NCBI RefSeq assembly: GCF_020169515.1
Contig: NZ_JAHMHW010000005.1
Location: 186,001 to 250,000 of the forward strand
DNA from: Paenibacillus vietnamensis
GTDB lineage: Bacteria > Bacillota > Bacilli > Paenibacillales > Paenibacillaceae
Direction of reading: 5' to 3'
DNA: 64,000 nt
Shown here piece after piece: positions 9,190 to 18,657 of this stretch. How positions within the stretch are numbered: position 1 is the first letter of the stretch; each line of letters begins with the position of its first letter. The position numbers and the translations under genes were made by a program. The notes below the pieces were generated by a model. The model searched no databases, was not told the origin of the DNA, and saw nothing but the letters and a program-made list of their open reading frames with translations.

Positions 9190-10200
9190 ATGTCATTCAA
9201 ATTCGGCATTCTGGATCAAAGCATTATTTTTCCCGGCCAGACGGCTGCGGAAGCGCTCGGCAATACGGTGAAGCTTGCACAGCTGGCGGAGAAGCTCGGC
9301 TTCGAGCGCTTCTGGGTGTCGGAGCACCATGATTCCCCGGGTATGGCCGGCTCTTCGCCGGAGGTGCTGATCGCGTATTTGCTCGCACAGACGAACACGA
9401 TCCGTATCGGCTCAGGCGGCGTCATGCTTCAGCATTACAGCCCGTATAAGGTGGCGGAAAACTTTAACGTGCTCGCCACGCTGGCCCCCGGCCGCGTAGA
9501 GCTTGGCATCGGACGCGCCCCCGGCGGTCTGCCGCGTTCGACGAAGGCGCTGCAGAAAGGAGTGGCGGAGCAAGCGACGCTTGAGGAGAAGCTGACGGAG
9601 CTGGAGCAGCTGCTGCACGGGCCGGCGGGCTTGGAGCACCCGCTTGTAGGGCTGCAGGCGAGTCCTATACCGGTTCAGCCGGCGGATGTTTATTTGCTCG
9701 GAACAAGCGTGTCAAGCGCGGAGCTGGCAGCGTCCAAGGGCTATCCGTACGCGTTCGCCTTGTTCATTAATAACGACCCGGAGACGGCTCGCAAGGCGAT
9801 TGACACCTACCGCAGCCGCTTTAACAGAGAGCATGGCAGGGAGCCGAAGACCATCCTGGCTTTATCGGTCATTGCGGCGGATACCGAGGAGGAAGCGGCT
9901 AAGCTCGCGGGTCAGTTTAAAAGCGTCAGGGTTACGCTGGCAAGCGGGAAGACGGTCAATGTCGGCTCGCTGGAGCAAGCGGAGGAATTCGCCCGGCAGG
10001 CGGGCGAGGCGTTTACGGCAGAGGAGCGGGAAGCGGACATTACGAAGGGCACGAAGGAACAGGTCCGGAAGCGGCTGCTGGAAATCAAAGAGCATTATGG
10101 GGCCGACGAGTTTATCTTCACGACGATCGTGCCGGATTTCGGGAAGCGGCTTCGCTCGTTCGAGCTGCTGAAGGAAGCGTTCGAAGGGGAGCTGGTATGA
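9190..10200 (+). CDS. cmoO: LLM flavin-dependent oxidoreductase, CmoO/YtmO-like
   Basis: A 336-residue bacterial-luciferase-like protein of the MsnO8/YtmO group: GILDQSIIFPGQ at the start, RFWVSEHHDSPGMAGSSPE, RIGSGGVMLQHYSPYKVAE and the GRVELGIGRAPGG segment are typical. It would use reduced FMN and oxygen. In the B. subtilis ytm operon CmoO takes part in S-methylcysteine breakdown, although its precise reaction is less clear than that of CmoJ. AGAGGAGAGG precedes the ATG; the stop overlaps the next start (ATGA), so it belongs to the operon. Confidence 0.82.
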   Translation: MSFKFGILDQSIIFPGQTAAEALGNTVKLAQLAEKLGFERFWVSEHHDSPGMAGSSPEVLIAYLLAQTNTIRIGSGGVMLQHYSPYKVAENFNVLATLAPGRVELGIGRAPGGLPRSTKALQKGVAEQATLEEKLTELEQLLHGPAGLEHPLVGLQASPIPVQPADVYLLGTSVSSAELAASKGYPYAFALFINNDPETARKAIDTYRSRFNREHGREPKTILALSVIAADTEEEAAKLAGQFKSVRVTLASGKTVNVGSLEQAEEFARQAGEAFTAEEREADITKGTKEQVRKRLLEIKEHYGADEFIFTTIVPDFGKRLRSFELLKEAFEGELV

Positions 10201-11369
10201 GCGGGCTGTCCGCGAAGGCGGAGGCGATCAAGGAGCGCCTGAAGGAGATCCGCCGCAGGCTGCACGAGCATCCGGAGCTGTCGCACGAAGAATACGAAAC
10301 GACGGCCTCTATTGAACGCTGGCTTTCCGAAGCCGGCATCCGGATTGCGGATTACGGCCTGAAGACAGGCGTAATTGCCGAGGTTGGCGGGCTGAACGGC
10401 GGACCGGTCGTAGCGGTCCGGGCGGATATCGACGCCTTGCCGATTCAGGAAGAGACGGGACTCCCGTTCGCTTCCAAGCTCGCGGGGAAGATGCATGCTT
10501 GCGGCCACGACTTCCATACCGCCGCCGTACTCGGCACCGCTTTCCTGCTCAAAGAGCGCGAGCGGGAACTGCAGGGAACCGTTCGTTTCCTTTTCCAGCC
10601 CGCTGAGGAGAAGGCAAAGGGCGCCAGGGAACTGATAGACAGCGGGGCGCTGAAAGGCGTCCGGGCCGTCTTCGGCATGCATAACAAGCCGGACCTGCCG
10701 GTCGGCACAGTCGGCGTGAAGAGCGGTCCGGTCATGGCCGCCGCCGACGGCTTCGTCGTCGAGGTGCTCGGGCGCGGCACGCATGCCGCCGTTCCGGAGG
10801 CCGGCATCGATCCGATCGTAACGGCAGCCCATATCATAACGGCGCTCCAATCGGTTGTCAGCCGTAACGTCGGCGCGCTTGAAAGTGCCGTAATCAGCGT
10901 GACGAGGCTTCATGCAGGCTCGGCCTGGAACGTCATTGGCGAGAAGGCGGTGTTCGACGGAACGATCCGGACGTTCAGCGAAGAGGTGCGGATCAAGGTG
11001 CGGGACCGCTTCGAGCAGGTGGTGCGCAGCGTGGCTGCGGCGTTTGGCGCTGAGGCACGGATCAAATGGCTGGAAGGCCCTCCGGCCGTCGTCAACGACG
11101 CGAAGTGGGCGGCTGCTGCGGCGCGCGCAGCTTCTGAGCTTGGTTTAACCGCAGTGGAGCCGGCGCCGTCGCCGGCGGGCGAGGATTTTGCTTTTTATTT
11201 GAAGGAAACCGAAGGGGTATTTGTTTTTATGGGGACGGACGGCCCGCACGAATGGCATCACCCGGCTTTTGATCTAGACGAAGCCGCGCTGCCGGCCGCC
11301 GCCGCATTCTTCGCTTCCTTAGCCGAGGATGCGTTGAAAGACATTAATAATAAGGGGGAGCAGTTATGA
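10197..11369 (+). CDS. sndA: M20 amidohydrolase, SndA/YxeP-like N-acyl-cysteine deacetylase
   Basis: A 390-residue zinc peptidase of the M20D branch. Metal-binding motifs HEHPELSHEE, RADIDALPIQEETGLPF, KMHACGHDFHTA and FQPAEEKAKGA are visible, and the final His in HHPAFDLDE. In the Bacillus route N-acetylation of an S-modified cysteine is followed by oxidation of the S-alkyl group and deacetylation; this enzyme would remove the acetyl group to release cysteine. Overlaps the genes on both sides by 4 bases, so co-translation is likely. Could instead act on other N-acyl amino acids, but the context argues for the sulfur route. Confidence 0.82.
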   Translation: MSGLSAKAEAIKERLKEIRRRLHEHPELSHEEYETTASIERWLSEAGIRIADYGLKTGVIAEVGGLNGGPVVAVRADIDALPIQEETGLPFASKLAGKMHACGHDFHTAAVLGTAFLLKERERELQGTVRFLFQPAEEKAKGARELIDSGALKGVRAVFGMHNKPDLPVGTVGVKSGPVMAAADGFVVEVLGRGTHAAVPEAGIDPIVTAAHIITALQSVVSRNVGALESAVISVTRLHAGSAWNVIGEKAVFDGTIRTFSEEVRIKVRDRFEQVVRSVAAAFGAEARIKWLEGPPAVVNDAKWAAAAARAASELGLTAVEPAPSPAGEDFAFYLKETEGVFVFMGTDGPHEWHHPAFDLDEAALPAAAAFFASLAEDALKDINNKGEQL

Positions 11370-11860
11370 GCCGGAATGCAGCCATTATTAATACTTATTT
11401 ACATGCGTACGACGAAATTGAGAAGGAGATCGAAGGGCTGACGGAGGAGCAGCTGAAGTGGAAGGCTGCGCCCGCCTCATGGAGCGTAACCGAGGTGCTC
11501 GCTCATCTTGCCGACCACAGCATCGTGGTCTCATTCCGGATCCGCGAAATATTGGCCGGCTCCGAGGCCCGTCTCCCGGCATTCAATCAGGATGCATGGG
11601 TAGCCGGACAGAAGGCGAATGACGGCCGCGCGCAAGATATTATCGCTGCCGCAAAGGCGCTTGCCGGCTATAACGGCCTGCTGTTTGACCGCCTCACGGA
11701 TGAGGATTGGAACAAAACCGGCATTAACTTCAAAGGCGAGCCCGTCGCGGTCGCCGGGATCGTCCCGGCATTCGTCGCGCACGTTCAGACCCATCTGGCC
11801 CAAATCCGGCGGATCAAGCAGGGGAATACGGACTCGTTCAATACAAGCTGCACCATCTAA
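11366..11860 (+). CDS. DinB-fold protein embedded in the operon
   Basis: A 164-residue four-helix-bundle protein of the DinB/YfiT type. The candidate metal ligands are His in HLADH (about residues 48-52) and His in HVQTH (about 135-139). Members of this fold include the bacillithiol S-transferase BstA (YfiT) and metal-dependent isomerases acting on thiol conjugates. The gene overlaps sndA by 4 bases and is followed after 30 bases by the acetyltransferase, so it is a structural part of the operon. It is not part of the B. subtilis ytm or yxe sets as I know them. A thiol-transfer or S-conjugate step is a reasonable guess, not shown. Confidence 0.8.
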   Translation: MSRNAAIINTYLHAYDEIEKEIEGLTEEQLKWKAAPASWSVTEVLAHLADHSIVVSFRIREILAGSEARLPAFNQDAWVAGQKANDGRAQDIIAAAKALAGYNGLLFDRLTDEDWNKTGINFKGEPVAVAGIVPAFVAHVQTHLAQIRRIKQGNTDSFNTSCTI

Positions 11861-11890
11861 AAAATATCGATCAGGAAAGCAGGTGTCAGG

Positions 11891-12424
11891 ATGCCGAACC
11901 GGCAAATAATCGTACGCGAAGCGAAGCCCGATGACCGCGATGCTCTTAAACAGGTTCTGCTCGATGCCTATGGACAATATGAAGCGGAGTTATCCGAAGA
12001 ATTGTGGAACGGGTACAAAGCAAGTATTTTGGCATCCATTGACGGTTCGGAGACGAAGGCAAAGCTTGTTGCCGAGCTGGACGGCGAGGTAGTCGGCAGC
12101 GTGTTCCTCTTCGATAACTCCGAAGCGGCATACGGCCTCCCCGATCTCGGGATTCATTCGCCGATCATCCGTCTGCTTGCCGTGGCGCGGCAGGCCCGCG
12201 GGCATGGCGTGGCGACGGAGCTTATCCGTTCAAGCGCGAGGCTGGCAAGCCTGTGGGGGGCGGAAACCCTGCATCTCCATACTTCGGACATGATGGATTC
12301 GGCGGTCCGGCTTTACGAGCGGCTGGGCTTCGAGCGGGCGTACGATAAGGAATTTATGAACGGGGATAAACTCGTCAAGAGCTACCGGCTCCAATTGAAG
12401 GAAACGGCTCTGCTGCAAGGCTAA
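11891..12424 (+). CDS. GNAT N-acetyltransferase, SnaA/YxeL-like by context
   Basis: A 177-residue acetyl-CoA-dependent acetyltransferase. The acetyl-CoA loop is IRLLAVARQARGHGVATELI (about 97-116) and the C-terminal LYERLGFERAYDKEF motif is typical. In the Bacillus salvage routes SnaA or YxeL acetylates the amino group of the S-modified cysteine before oxidation. Position between the deacetylase and the monooxygenase supports that role; the fold alone does not fix the substrate. Confidence 0.75.
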   Translation: MPNRQIIVREAKPDDRDALKQVLLDAYGQYEAELSEELWNGYKASILASIDGSETKAKLVAELDGEVVGSVFLFDNSEAAYGLPDLGIHSPIIRLLAVARQARGHGVATELIRSSARLASLWGAETLHLHTSDMMDSAVRLYERLGFERAYDKEFMNGDKLVKSYRLQLKETALLQG

Positions 12425-12458
12425 ATACGGCATTCAATCATAGGGGAGAGTGTGACAA

Positions 12459-13787
12459 ATGGGAAAACGCAAACAGCTTAAATTCGGGGCTATCATCCAC
12501 GGGGTGGGAGGCAACATTTCGGGATGGCGGCATCCGGAGGTGCCGGCGGACGCAAGCGTCAGCTTCGATTTCTACCGGCAGCAGGCGCAAACGGCGGAAA
12601 AAGGGAAGTTCGACCTGGTGTTTATCGCCGACGGCCTGTATATCAACGAGAAATCGATTCCGCATTTTCTCAACCGGTTCGAGCCGCTGACCATTTTATC
12701 GGCGCTGGCCGCCGTCACCTCGAAAATCGGGTTAGTCGGCACCTTGTCCAGCTCTTACAGCGAGCCGTTCACCGTTGCCCGGCAGTTCGCGTCTCTCGAC
12801 CATATAAGCGGCGGACGGGGAGGCTGGAACGTGGTCACTTCTCCGCTGGAAGGCTCGGCGGCCAACTATGGGAAAACCTCACATCCGACGCATGACGAGC
12901 GATATAAAATCGCGGAGGAGTATTTGGAGGTTACGCGCGGATTATGGGATTCGTGGGAGGATGACGCGTTCGTCCGAGACAAAGAGTCAGGCGTCTTCTT
13001 CGATCCGTCGAAGCTGCACCGTCTTAATCATAAAGGAGAGTACTTCTCGGTACAGGGACCGCTGAATATCGCCCGTTCCAAGCAGGGGCATCCGGTTATT
13101 TTTCAGGCGGGCTCCTCGGAGAGCGGCAAGAAGCTGGCTGGTAAAGCGGCCGATGCGGTATTTACCGGACATGAAACGATTGAAGAGGCGAAAGCTTTTT
13201 ATAAAGACGTGAAGGACCGCGCGGTCGCCGAAGGGCGCTCCGCCGACGATATCGTTATTCTGCCGGGCATCAGCCCGATTATCGGCCGGACCGGGGAGGA
13301 AGCCGAATGGAAATATCAGGAGCTGGCCGAGCTGGTTTCGATTGAAAATGCGCTGAACTACTTGGGCCGGTTTTTTGAGCACCACGACTTTTCCCAGTAT
13401 CCGCTTGACGAGCCGTTCCCGGAATTGGGGGAGCTCGGCAGCAACAGCTTCCGCAGCGGGACGGACAAAATCAAGAAGACGGCGAAGGAGCAGGGGCTTA
13501 CGCTTCGCCAGGTTGCCCTTCAATCGGCGACGCCGCGCGGCGCGTTTATCGGCACGCCGGAAAAAATCGCCGATCTGATCCAGCAATGGCACGAGGAGGA
13601 AGCGGCCGACGGCTTTATTATCCATTCCTCGGTGCCGAGCTGGCTGAATGATTTCGTCGATCTGGTCGTGCCGATCCTGCAGGAGCGCGGGATTTACCGC
13701 ACGGAATATGAAACCGATACGCTCCGCGGCAATCTGGGTCTGCCGATTCCGGTTAACCGCTATACGAAGGAAAAGGTAACGGGCTGA
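12459..13787 (+). CDS. cmoJ: FMN-dependent monooxygenase, CmoJ/YxeK type (NtaA/DszA family)
   Basis: A 442-residue two-component flavin monooxygenase. Family features: [20 protein letters not shown], a [20 protein letters not shown] block, the [17 protein letters not shown] segment and [16 protein letters not shown]. subtilis homologues hydroxylate the carbon next to sulfur of N-acetyl-S-alkylcysteine (CmoJ) or N-acetyl-S-(2-succino)cysteine (YxeK), leading to C-S cleavage. Reduced FMN must come from a separate reductase; SsuE at 46530 is a candidate partner. GGGGAG precedes the ATG, and a terminator follows directly, so this is the last gene of the operon. Confidence 0.85.
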   Translation: MGKRKQLKFGAIIHGVGGNISGWRHPEVPADASVSFDFYRQQAQTAEKGKFDLVFIADGLYINEKSIPHFLNRFEPLTILSALAAVTSKIGLVGTLSSSYSEPFTVARQFASLDHISGGRGGWNVVTSPLEGSAANYGKTSHPTHDERYKIAEEYLEVTRGLWDSWEDDAFVRDKESGVFFDPSKLHRLNHKGEYFSVQGPLNIARSKQGHPVIFQAGSSESGKKLAGKAADAVFTGHETIEEAKAFYKDVKDRAVAEGRSADDIVILPGISPIIGRTGEEAEWKYQELAELVSIENALNYLGRFFEHHDFSQYPLDEPFPELGELGSNSFRSGTDKIKKTAKEQGLTLRQVALQSATPRGAFIGTPEKIADLIQQWHEEEAADGFIIHSSVPSWLNDFVDLVVPILQERGIYRTEYETDTLRGNLGLPIPVNRYTKEKVTG

Positions 13788-13796
13788 GCCCGAGAG

Positions 13797-13828
13797 AGGG
13801 AGGCGCATTTTTTTGCGCTTCCTTTTTT
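13797..13828 (+). terminator. Terminator of the S-cysteine salvage operon
   Basis: Stem ggaggcgca (13799-13807) with tgcgcttcc (13814-13822), one wobble, T-rich loop, then TTTTTT. It starts 10 bases after the cmoJ stop. Confidence 0.88.
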
Positions 13829-13973
13829 GCTGTTTTCCACAGTCTGAACCGTTCTTATTTTCAGTGCGCCGCGGGGTGTGCTATATTTTGGAGTAAGATA
13901 CGAGTGTTATTGGGACGATAATAAGGGGCAAGCTGCTCACAATGACAATAAAAGCACAGGAGGGCGGGGGACG

Positions 13974-14180
13974 ATGAAAAGGGAGCTTGGAGGCTGCCTG
14001 CTTGAACAGCGTCTTGCCGAACGCGGCATGTCCAGGCAGGAGCTGGCGTCGGCGCTGCTTATGAAGCCGGAGCGGATCGATGATTATATCGAGAACAAAC
14101 GCATCATGCCGCTAAAGACGGCGATCTCCGTTGCGGATACGCTTCATTGCGACGTCAGGGAGCTGTACGAGCTGCGCTGA
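13974..14180 (+). CDS. Small XRE-family helix-turn-helix protein
   Basis: A 68-residue protein consisting almost only of a Cro/CI-type helix-turn-helix (RLAERGMSRQELASALLMKP, then NKRIMPLKTAISVADTLHC). The ATG at 13974 is chosen because GGAGG lies 10 bases before it; the longer frame from 13878 would cover the ribosome binding site. It probably binds DNA as a dimer, perhaps autoregulating. It is flanked by a terminator and a repeat-bearing gap and has no obvious partner gene. Confidence 0.72.
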   Translation: MKRELGGCLLEQRLAERGMSRQELASALLMKPERIDDYIENKRIMPLKTAISVADTLHCDVRELYELR

Positions 14181-14402
14181 ACAGTCGGCGCAGCTTTACA
14201 ATTGTTTAACTTGTCTGCCGCTTCGGCGCTTCGTTACACTAATTCAAGAAAATGATTTTGGCTCGCTGCCAGGATCTATCCCGGGCTTTGCTGAAAACTC
14301 ATGATCGGTAAGGGATTGCTTTAAAGTTGAGTGCGCTTTTGAACTCTATAAATGGAATTGATGTCCTTATTTTTATTCGTTTGTTCGAAGTTGGGATAAT
14401 AA

Positions 14403-14484
14403 ATGGATTTGTTGTATCTAATTTGTACAAAGTGGCGAATTCGGATGATTCGATATGAATTAAATACACAAAATCCAGTTATTA
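14403..14484. repeat. Dispersed intergenic repeat, family 2, copy A
   Basis: Colinear with 62714-62794 over about 82 bases: atggattt, then tgtrtctaatt, and at the far end aaaatccagytatt. The surrounding gap (14181-14633) has no gene; apart from this AT-rich repeat and the ribosome binding site of chrA (aggagagg) I see nothing in it. Confidence 0.65.
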
Positions 14485-14633
14485 TCTAAGGTTTTTCTGC
14501 ATTTGCAAAAATATGGGCATAACATCCATTTAATCCATCTAAGCAGCCTATATACCCGATTAGCTCCGTACGCTAACCAATCTTATGTACCATAAAACAT
14601 AGTATACCAACAGGAGAGGAGCTTGTACTTTTC

Positions 14634-15836
14634 ATGAATCGCCAAACTGAAGCGGAAAGAAGACCGGCGGGCAAGACGGCCAGACTGCTGGAGGTGCTGG
14701 GCGTCTCGGCCAAGCTGGGGCTTACCTCGTTCGGAGGGCCGGTCGCACACCTCGGTTACTTTCACGACGAATACGTCCGCCGCCGCGGGTGGCTGGATGA
14801 GCGAAGCTATGCGGAGCTGGTGGCGCTGTGCCAATTTCTGCCCGGACCCGCGAGCAGCCAAGTAGGGATCGGCATCGGCATGCTCCGGGCCGGCGTGTGG
14901 GGCGGCGCCGTCGCATGGCTCGGCTTTACGATGCCGTCGGCCATCGCGCTTATTTTGTTCGCGCTCCTGCTGCAGGGTTATGATCTCGGCACCGCAGGCT
15001 TTATTCACGGGCTGAAGCTGACAGCCGTTGCCATTGTCGCGCATGCAGTACTAGGAATGGGCCAAAAGCTGGCGCAAGGACGCAACCTCGCGACTATTGC
15101 GGTGTTGGCCGCAGCGGGAACGCTATTATGGCAAACGGCGTTTACGCAGGTGCTGCTTCTGGCGTTAGCCGGCCTAATCGGCTGCTGGCTGTACCGCAAG
15201 TCCGACATTCCTGATGCATCGGAGCTGCGTTTTCCGGTGAGCCGGACGGTTGCCGTCCTATGCTTGTTATTATTCGCTCTTTTATTGATAGTACTCCCCA
15301 TTTTCACCCGATTATTCGCGACGGATTGGCTGGCGCTCTTCGACAGCTTCTACAGGTCCGGATCGCTTGTCTTCGGCGGAGGCCATGTCGTGCTGCCGCT
15401 GCTCGAGCGGGAGCTTGTACCCGGGGGCTGGGTGAGCGAGACGGATTTTCTTGCCGGTTATGGCGCGGCACAAGCGGTTCCTGGCCCTTTGTTTACCTTT
15501 GCTGCTTACCTCGGCACGGTGGCGGGCGGGCTGCCTGGAGCGGCGATCGCCACTGCGGCCATTTTTCTGCCGGCCTTTTTGCTGGTCGCCGGGGCGCTGC
15601 CTTTCTGGAGTGTGCTGCGGAACAATCGATGGGCGCAAGGAGCTCTGACGGGGGTCAATGCGGCGGTTGTCGGTATTTTGCTGGCGGCCCTGTATGATCC
15701 GGTCTGGACGACTTCGGTAGCCGGCCCGGCCGATTTCGCTCTGGCGGCGGTGCTGTTCCTCATGCTCGCCATCTGGAAGCTGCCGCCGTGGATGGTTGTG
15801 CTGGCAGGAGCTGCCGGCGGCATGCTGGTTGTTTAA
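14634..15836 (+). CDS. chrA: Chromate transporter, two-domain ChrA
   Basis: A 400-residue membrane protein of the CHR family, long form with two homologous halves. N half: GLTSFGGPVAHLGYFHDEYV and the LCQFLPGPASSQVGIGIGML signature; C half: GSLVFGGGHVVLPLLERELV and GAAQAVPGPLFTFAAYLGTV. Members export chromate, or act in anion transport more generally. About 10 to 12 membrane segments can be read. Spacing to the next gene is 18 bases, so both may be co-transcribed, although a functional link is not evident. Confidence 0.9.
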   Translation: MNRQTEAERRPAGKTARLLEVLGVSAKLGLTSFGGPVAHLGYFHDEYVRRRGWLDERSYAELVALCQFLPGPASSQVGIGIGMLRAGVWGGAVAWLGFTMPSAIALILFALLLQGYDLGTAGFIHGLKLTAVAIVAHAVLGMGQKLAQGRNLATIAVLAAAGTLLWQTAFTQVLLLALAGLIGCWLYRKSDIPDASELRFPVSRTVAVLCLLLFALLLIVLPIFTRLFATDWLALFDSFYRSGSLVFGGGHVVLPLLERELVPGGWVSETDFLAGYGAAQAVPGPLFTFAAYLGTVAGGLPGAAIATAAIFLPAFLLVAGALPFWSVLRNNRWAQGALTGVNAAVVGILLAALYDPVWTTSVAGPADFALAAVLFLMLAIWKLPPWMVVLAGAAGGMLVV

Positions 15837-15854
15837 CAGAAAGGGGATAGAAAA

Positions 15855-16166
15855 TTGAAGCTTTACGATTATGAGATCCTGGAGAGAGTGGAAGCCAGCG
15901 GAGGCTGGAAGCTGGAGGACGGCAAGTGGATTGTGAAAAAATACCGCTTCGTCGCCTTTTTGGACGCAATCGCTTTCGTAAACGAGGTTGCTCAGGCATC
16001 CGAGCGGCTTAATCATCACCCATTTATCGCTATCGACTATAAGCTGGTGACGCTGCGCATGACTTCCTGGCATGCAGGGGGCTTGACGGAGCTGGACTTT
16101 ACGGCAGCGGCCGAGTTCGATTCGGCCTACAGCAAGCTTAGCCATAATGACATCGAGCGACCTTGA
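15855..16166 (+). CDS. Pterin-4a-carbinolamine dehydratase-like protein
   Basis: A 103-residue member of the PCD/DCoH family, with the signature HHPFIAIDYKLVTLRMTSW and AGGLTELDF. The HHP motif supplies the catalytic histidines in known dehydratases, which recycle the pterin cofactor of aromatic amino acid hydroxylases or related enzymes. The start is TTG at 15855, 8 to 9 bases after AAGGGGA. No pterin-dependent hydroxylase is visible nearby, so the actual substrate is open. Confidence 0.83.
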   Translation: MKLYDYEILERVEASGGWKLEDGKWIVKKYRFVAFLDAIAFVNEVAQASERLNHHPFIAIDYKLVTLRMTSWHAGGLTELDFTAAAEFDSAYSKLSHNDIERP

Positions 16167-16180
16167 ATAAAAATATATTT

Positions 16181-16237
16181 GGCCTGCGACTCTGTTGTTC
16201 CATACGGGAACTGCAGGTCACAGGCCGTTACTTTTTG
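16181..16237 (+). terminator. Terminator after chrA and the PCD-like gene
   Basis: Arms ggcctgcgac (16181-16190) and gtcacaggcc (16217-16226) pair at 9 of 10 positions, followed by a short T run (ctttttg). Confidence 0.7.
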
Positions 16238-16299
16238 ACCGGACATACTCCCGGTCTCAAACCGCGCGCCGGACAGGGAAGTGAAAGTCGTTTTTTAAA

Positions 16300-16480
16300 G
16301 GACAATAAAAACACTAAAACTTCGTATTGTGCAATTTCCACATTCTAATGGTCATCTCAGCACTTTAAAGGCATGTTTCTAAAGAAAGGAAACAATTCCA
16401 TCTGAGTTAAGCGGTTTATCTGTCCGTTACTCACCGACACATGCTGCTTAGTCAGTCTAAGCACAGATGATGTCCGTTAC
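16300..16480. repeat. Dispersed intergenic repeat, family 1, copy B
   Basis: Same length (181 bases) and orientation as copy A at 1647-1827, about 65-70 percent identical by eye, with conserved blocks catgtttctaaagaaa and tgtccgtta. It lies between the PCD terminator and the small minus-strand gene at 16488. Confidence 0.8.
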
Positions 16481-16487
16481 ATTCCAT

Positions 16488-16616
16488 TTACTCTTTTGCT
16501 TTCGAGCCGTCGGATTCCCGGCTCAGCTCGTCCAGCGATTTGACCTTGCCGTGCGGCTGCTGGGTATGCTTGCGCTGATGCCACGCGTTTTCGCGGCGGT
16601 TTTTGGATGTCGTCAT
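16488..16616 (-). CDS. Small basic protein of 42 residues (DUF6254-like)
   Basis: Starts MTTSKNRRENAWHQRKHTQQ and continues PHGKVKSLDELS. The PHGKVKSL block resembles small Bacillales proteins grouped as DUF6254, whose function I do not know. A strong GGAAGGGAGGGG lies 9 bases before the ATG at 16616, which is why this start is chosen over the longer frame from 16670. Rich in Lys, Arg and His, so nucleic-acid contact is possible but unproven. Confidence 0.6.
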   Translation of the reverse strand: MTTSKNRRENAWHQRKHTQQPHGKVKSLDELSRESDGSKAKE

Positions 16617-16700
16617 AGCTGCATGCCCCTCCCTTCCATCAGTAGGGTGGCACGATGTCCGCCTTATCATTCATGGGAGGTAACGGTATAAACGGTATGC

Positions 16701-17555
16701 TTATACACCGGCGTACGCCAGGAATCCGCCGTCCACCGGTATCGTCGTTCCGGTCACGAAGCCCGCGGACTTCTCGTCGGCCAGCCAGAGCAGGGCGCCG
16801 AGCAAATCCTCCGGCTTGCCGAATCTGCGCATCGGCGTATGGGTAATGATTTTGTGCGAGCGCTCGGTCAGGCTGCCATCTTCGTTTGTAAGCAGCTTGC
16901 GGTTTTGCTCCGTCAGGAAAAACCCCGGCGCAATCGCATTGACCCGGATGCCGGATTCGGCAAGATGCACCGCGAGCCACTGGGTGAAGTTTTCCACCGC
17001 GGCCTTTGCCGCGCTGTACGCCGGCACCTTGGTCATCGGCGACGGGGCGCTCATGGAAGAGATGTTGATGACGATTGCGCCCGGGCGGCCAAGCATTTGC
17101 CCGGCGAAAATTTGCGTCGGTATAAGCGTGCCGACGAAATTCAAATCCATGACGTAACGAAAGCCTTCGATACTCAAATTGAACAGTGTCGTGATCTTGT
17201 CGTCCTGCAAATGCTCGGGCTTGAAAATTTCGTTTGTCGTATTCGCGCTTGGATGGTTGCCCCCCGCGCCGTTAATCAGAATATCGCAAGGGCCCAGCTG
17301 CTCAAGCACTGCGTCGCCGGCGGCTTTCGTGCTTTCCACGCTCGTGACGTCGCAAGCGACTGCAATGGCGGTTCCGCCGGCGGAGCGGATTTCTTCGGCA
17401 ACGGATTCGCCTTTCTCCGCCGTACGGTTCAGGATGGCGATTTTCGCCCCCTGGCGGGCAAGCTCCAGCGCCATCACGCGGCATAATACGCCGGCTCCGC
17501 CGGTTACGACGGCTACTTTTCCGGCAATCGATTCATGGATCGGCAGATTACTCAT
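16701..17555 (-). CDS. SDR-family D-mannonate oxidoreductase (fructuronate reductase type)
   Basis: A 284-residue short-chain dehydrogenase: NAD(P) motif TGGAGVLCR (about 18-26), NNAG-like NGAGG, and catalytic Ser-Tyr-Lys in [21 protein letters not shown]. The long insertion after NGAGGNHP and the family ending [16 protein letters not shown] match the YjmF/UxuB-type SDR that reduces D-fructuronate to D-mannonate. Its start overlaps the uxuA stop by 4 bases, which makes the pathway assignment strong. Last gene of a three-gene leftward operon. Confidence 0.87.
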   Translation of the reverse strand: MSNLPIHESIAGKVAVVTGGAGVLCRVMALELARQGAKIAILNRTAEKGESVAEEIRSAGGTAIAVACDVTSVESTKAAGDAVLEQLGPCDILINGAGGNHPSANTTNEIFKPEHLQDDKITTLFNLSIEGFRYVMDLNFVGTLIPTQIFAGQMLGRPGAIVINISSMSAPSPMTKVPAYSAAKAAVENFTQWLAVHLAESGIRVNAIAPGFFLTEQNRKLLTNEDGSLTERSHKIITHTPMRRFGKPEDLLGALLWLADEKSAGFVTGTTIPVDGGFLAYAGV

Positions 17556-18631
17556 TGTACGGCCTCCTTCTTAGCTGCCAACTGATTGGCGTCCCATAAT
17601 CCCCACAGGTACATAATGCCGAGAGCGCGGTCGTAGAGACCGTAGCCCGGCCTGCATTTCTCGTCCCAAATATGGCGGCCGTGATCCGGCCTAGCATAGC
17701 CGGTAAAGCCGATTTCGTGGTACGCGCGGACGATGCCGGCGATATCGACGGTGCCGTCCTCCGTGCGGTGCGACGTTTCGATGAAATCGCCGTTGTCGTA
17801 TACCCGGATGTTACGGATATGCGCAAACGGAATGCGGTCGCCGAATTCATGGATCATCGACACGATATCGTTGGCGGGATTGGCGCCAAGCGAACCGCTG
17901 CACAAGGTAATGCCGTTGGAAGGGCTGTCGTGCAGCTTCACAAGCTTGCGGAGATTTTCCTGCGACGTCATAATTCTCGGCAGGCCGAACACGGACCATG
18001 GCGGATCGTCCGGATGAATGGCCATCCGGATGCCATGCTTCTCTGCCACCGGAATGATTTCTTTCAGGAAATAACGAAGGTTTTTCCACATATGCTCCTC
18101 CGATACGCCCTTATAGGACTCGAACAGAGAGGTTAAATGCTGCAGGCGCTCCGGCTCCCAGCCCGGCATCGAAAAGGAGGAGTCTGCGTTGATCAGCTCC
18201 ACGAGCTTGAACGGGTCGGCGCCGGCAATCCGGCTGCTCTCATAGAACAGCGCCGTCGAGCCGTCACCTAACGGCTTATGAAGGTCGGTCCGCAGCCAAT
18301 CGAAGATCGGCATAAAGTTATAGCAGATGACTTTTGCGCCGACGCTGCCGAGCTTCTCGATCGTCTTCTTGTAATTGTCGATGTACAGATCGCGGGAAGG
18401 CAGACCAAGCTTGATGTCTTCATGTACGTTAACGCTTTCAACGACATCGATATTCAAGCCTGCCTCATCGGCCTGCCGCTTGACCTCCAATATTTTGTCC
18501 ATCGGCCATTCTTCGCCCGCGGGCATGTCGTGAAGCGACCAGACGATGCCGCTGACTCCAGGTATTTGTTTGATGTAGCTGAGCGGAACGGTGTCGTTCC
18601 CCTCGCCGAACCATCTGAACGTCATTTTCAC
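17552..18631 (-). CDS. uxuA: Mannonate dehydratase
   Basis: Converts D-mannonate to 2-keto-3-deoxygluconate in glucuronate catabolism. The 359 residues show the UxuA TIM-barrel features: [20 protein letters not shown] at the start, [36 protein letters not shown], and metal-ligand regions [16 protein letters not shown] and [13 protein letters not shown] at 18631 is taken as start, 10 bases after AAGGAGG. It follows gntR by 26 bases and is coupled to the SDR gene. Confidence 0.94.
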   Translation of the reverse strand: MKMTFRWFGEGNDTVPLSYIKQIPGVSGIVWSLHDMPAGEEWPMDKILEVKRQADEAGLNIDVVESVNVHEDIKLGLPSRDLYIDNYKKTIEKLGSVGAKVICYNFMPIFDWLRTDLHKPLGDGSTALFYESSRIAGADPFKLVELINADSSFSMPGWEPERLQHLTSLFESYKGVSEEHMWKNLRYFLKEIIPVAEKHGIRMAIHPDDPPWSVFGLPRIMTSQENLRKLVKLHDSPSNGITLCSGSLGANPANDIVSMIHEFGDRIPFAHIRNIRVYDNGDFIETSHRTEDGTVDIAGIVRAYHEIGFTGYARPDHGRHIWDEKCRPGYGLYDRALGIMYLWGLWDANQLAAKKEAVQ

Positions 18632-18657
18632 TTTCCTTGCGCCTCCTTGGGTAGCCG

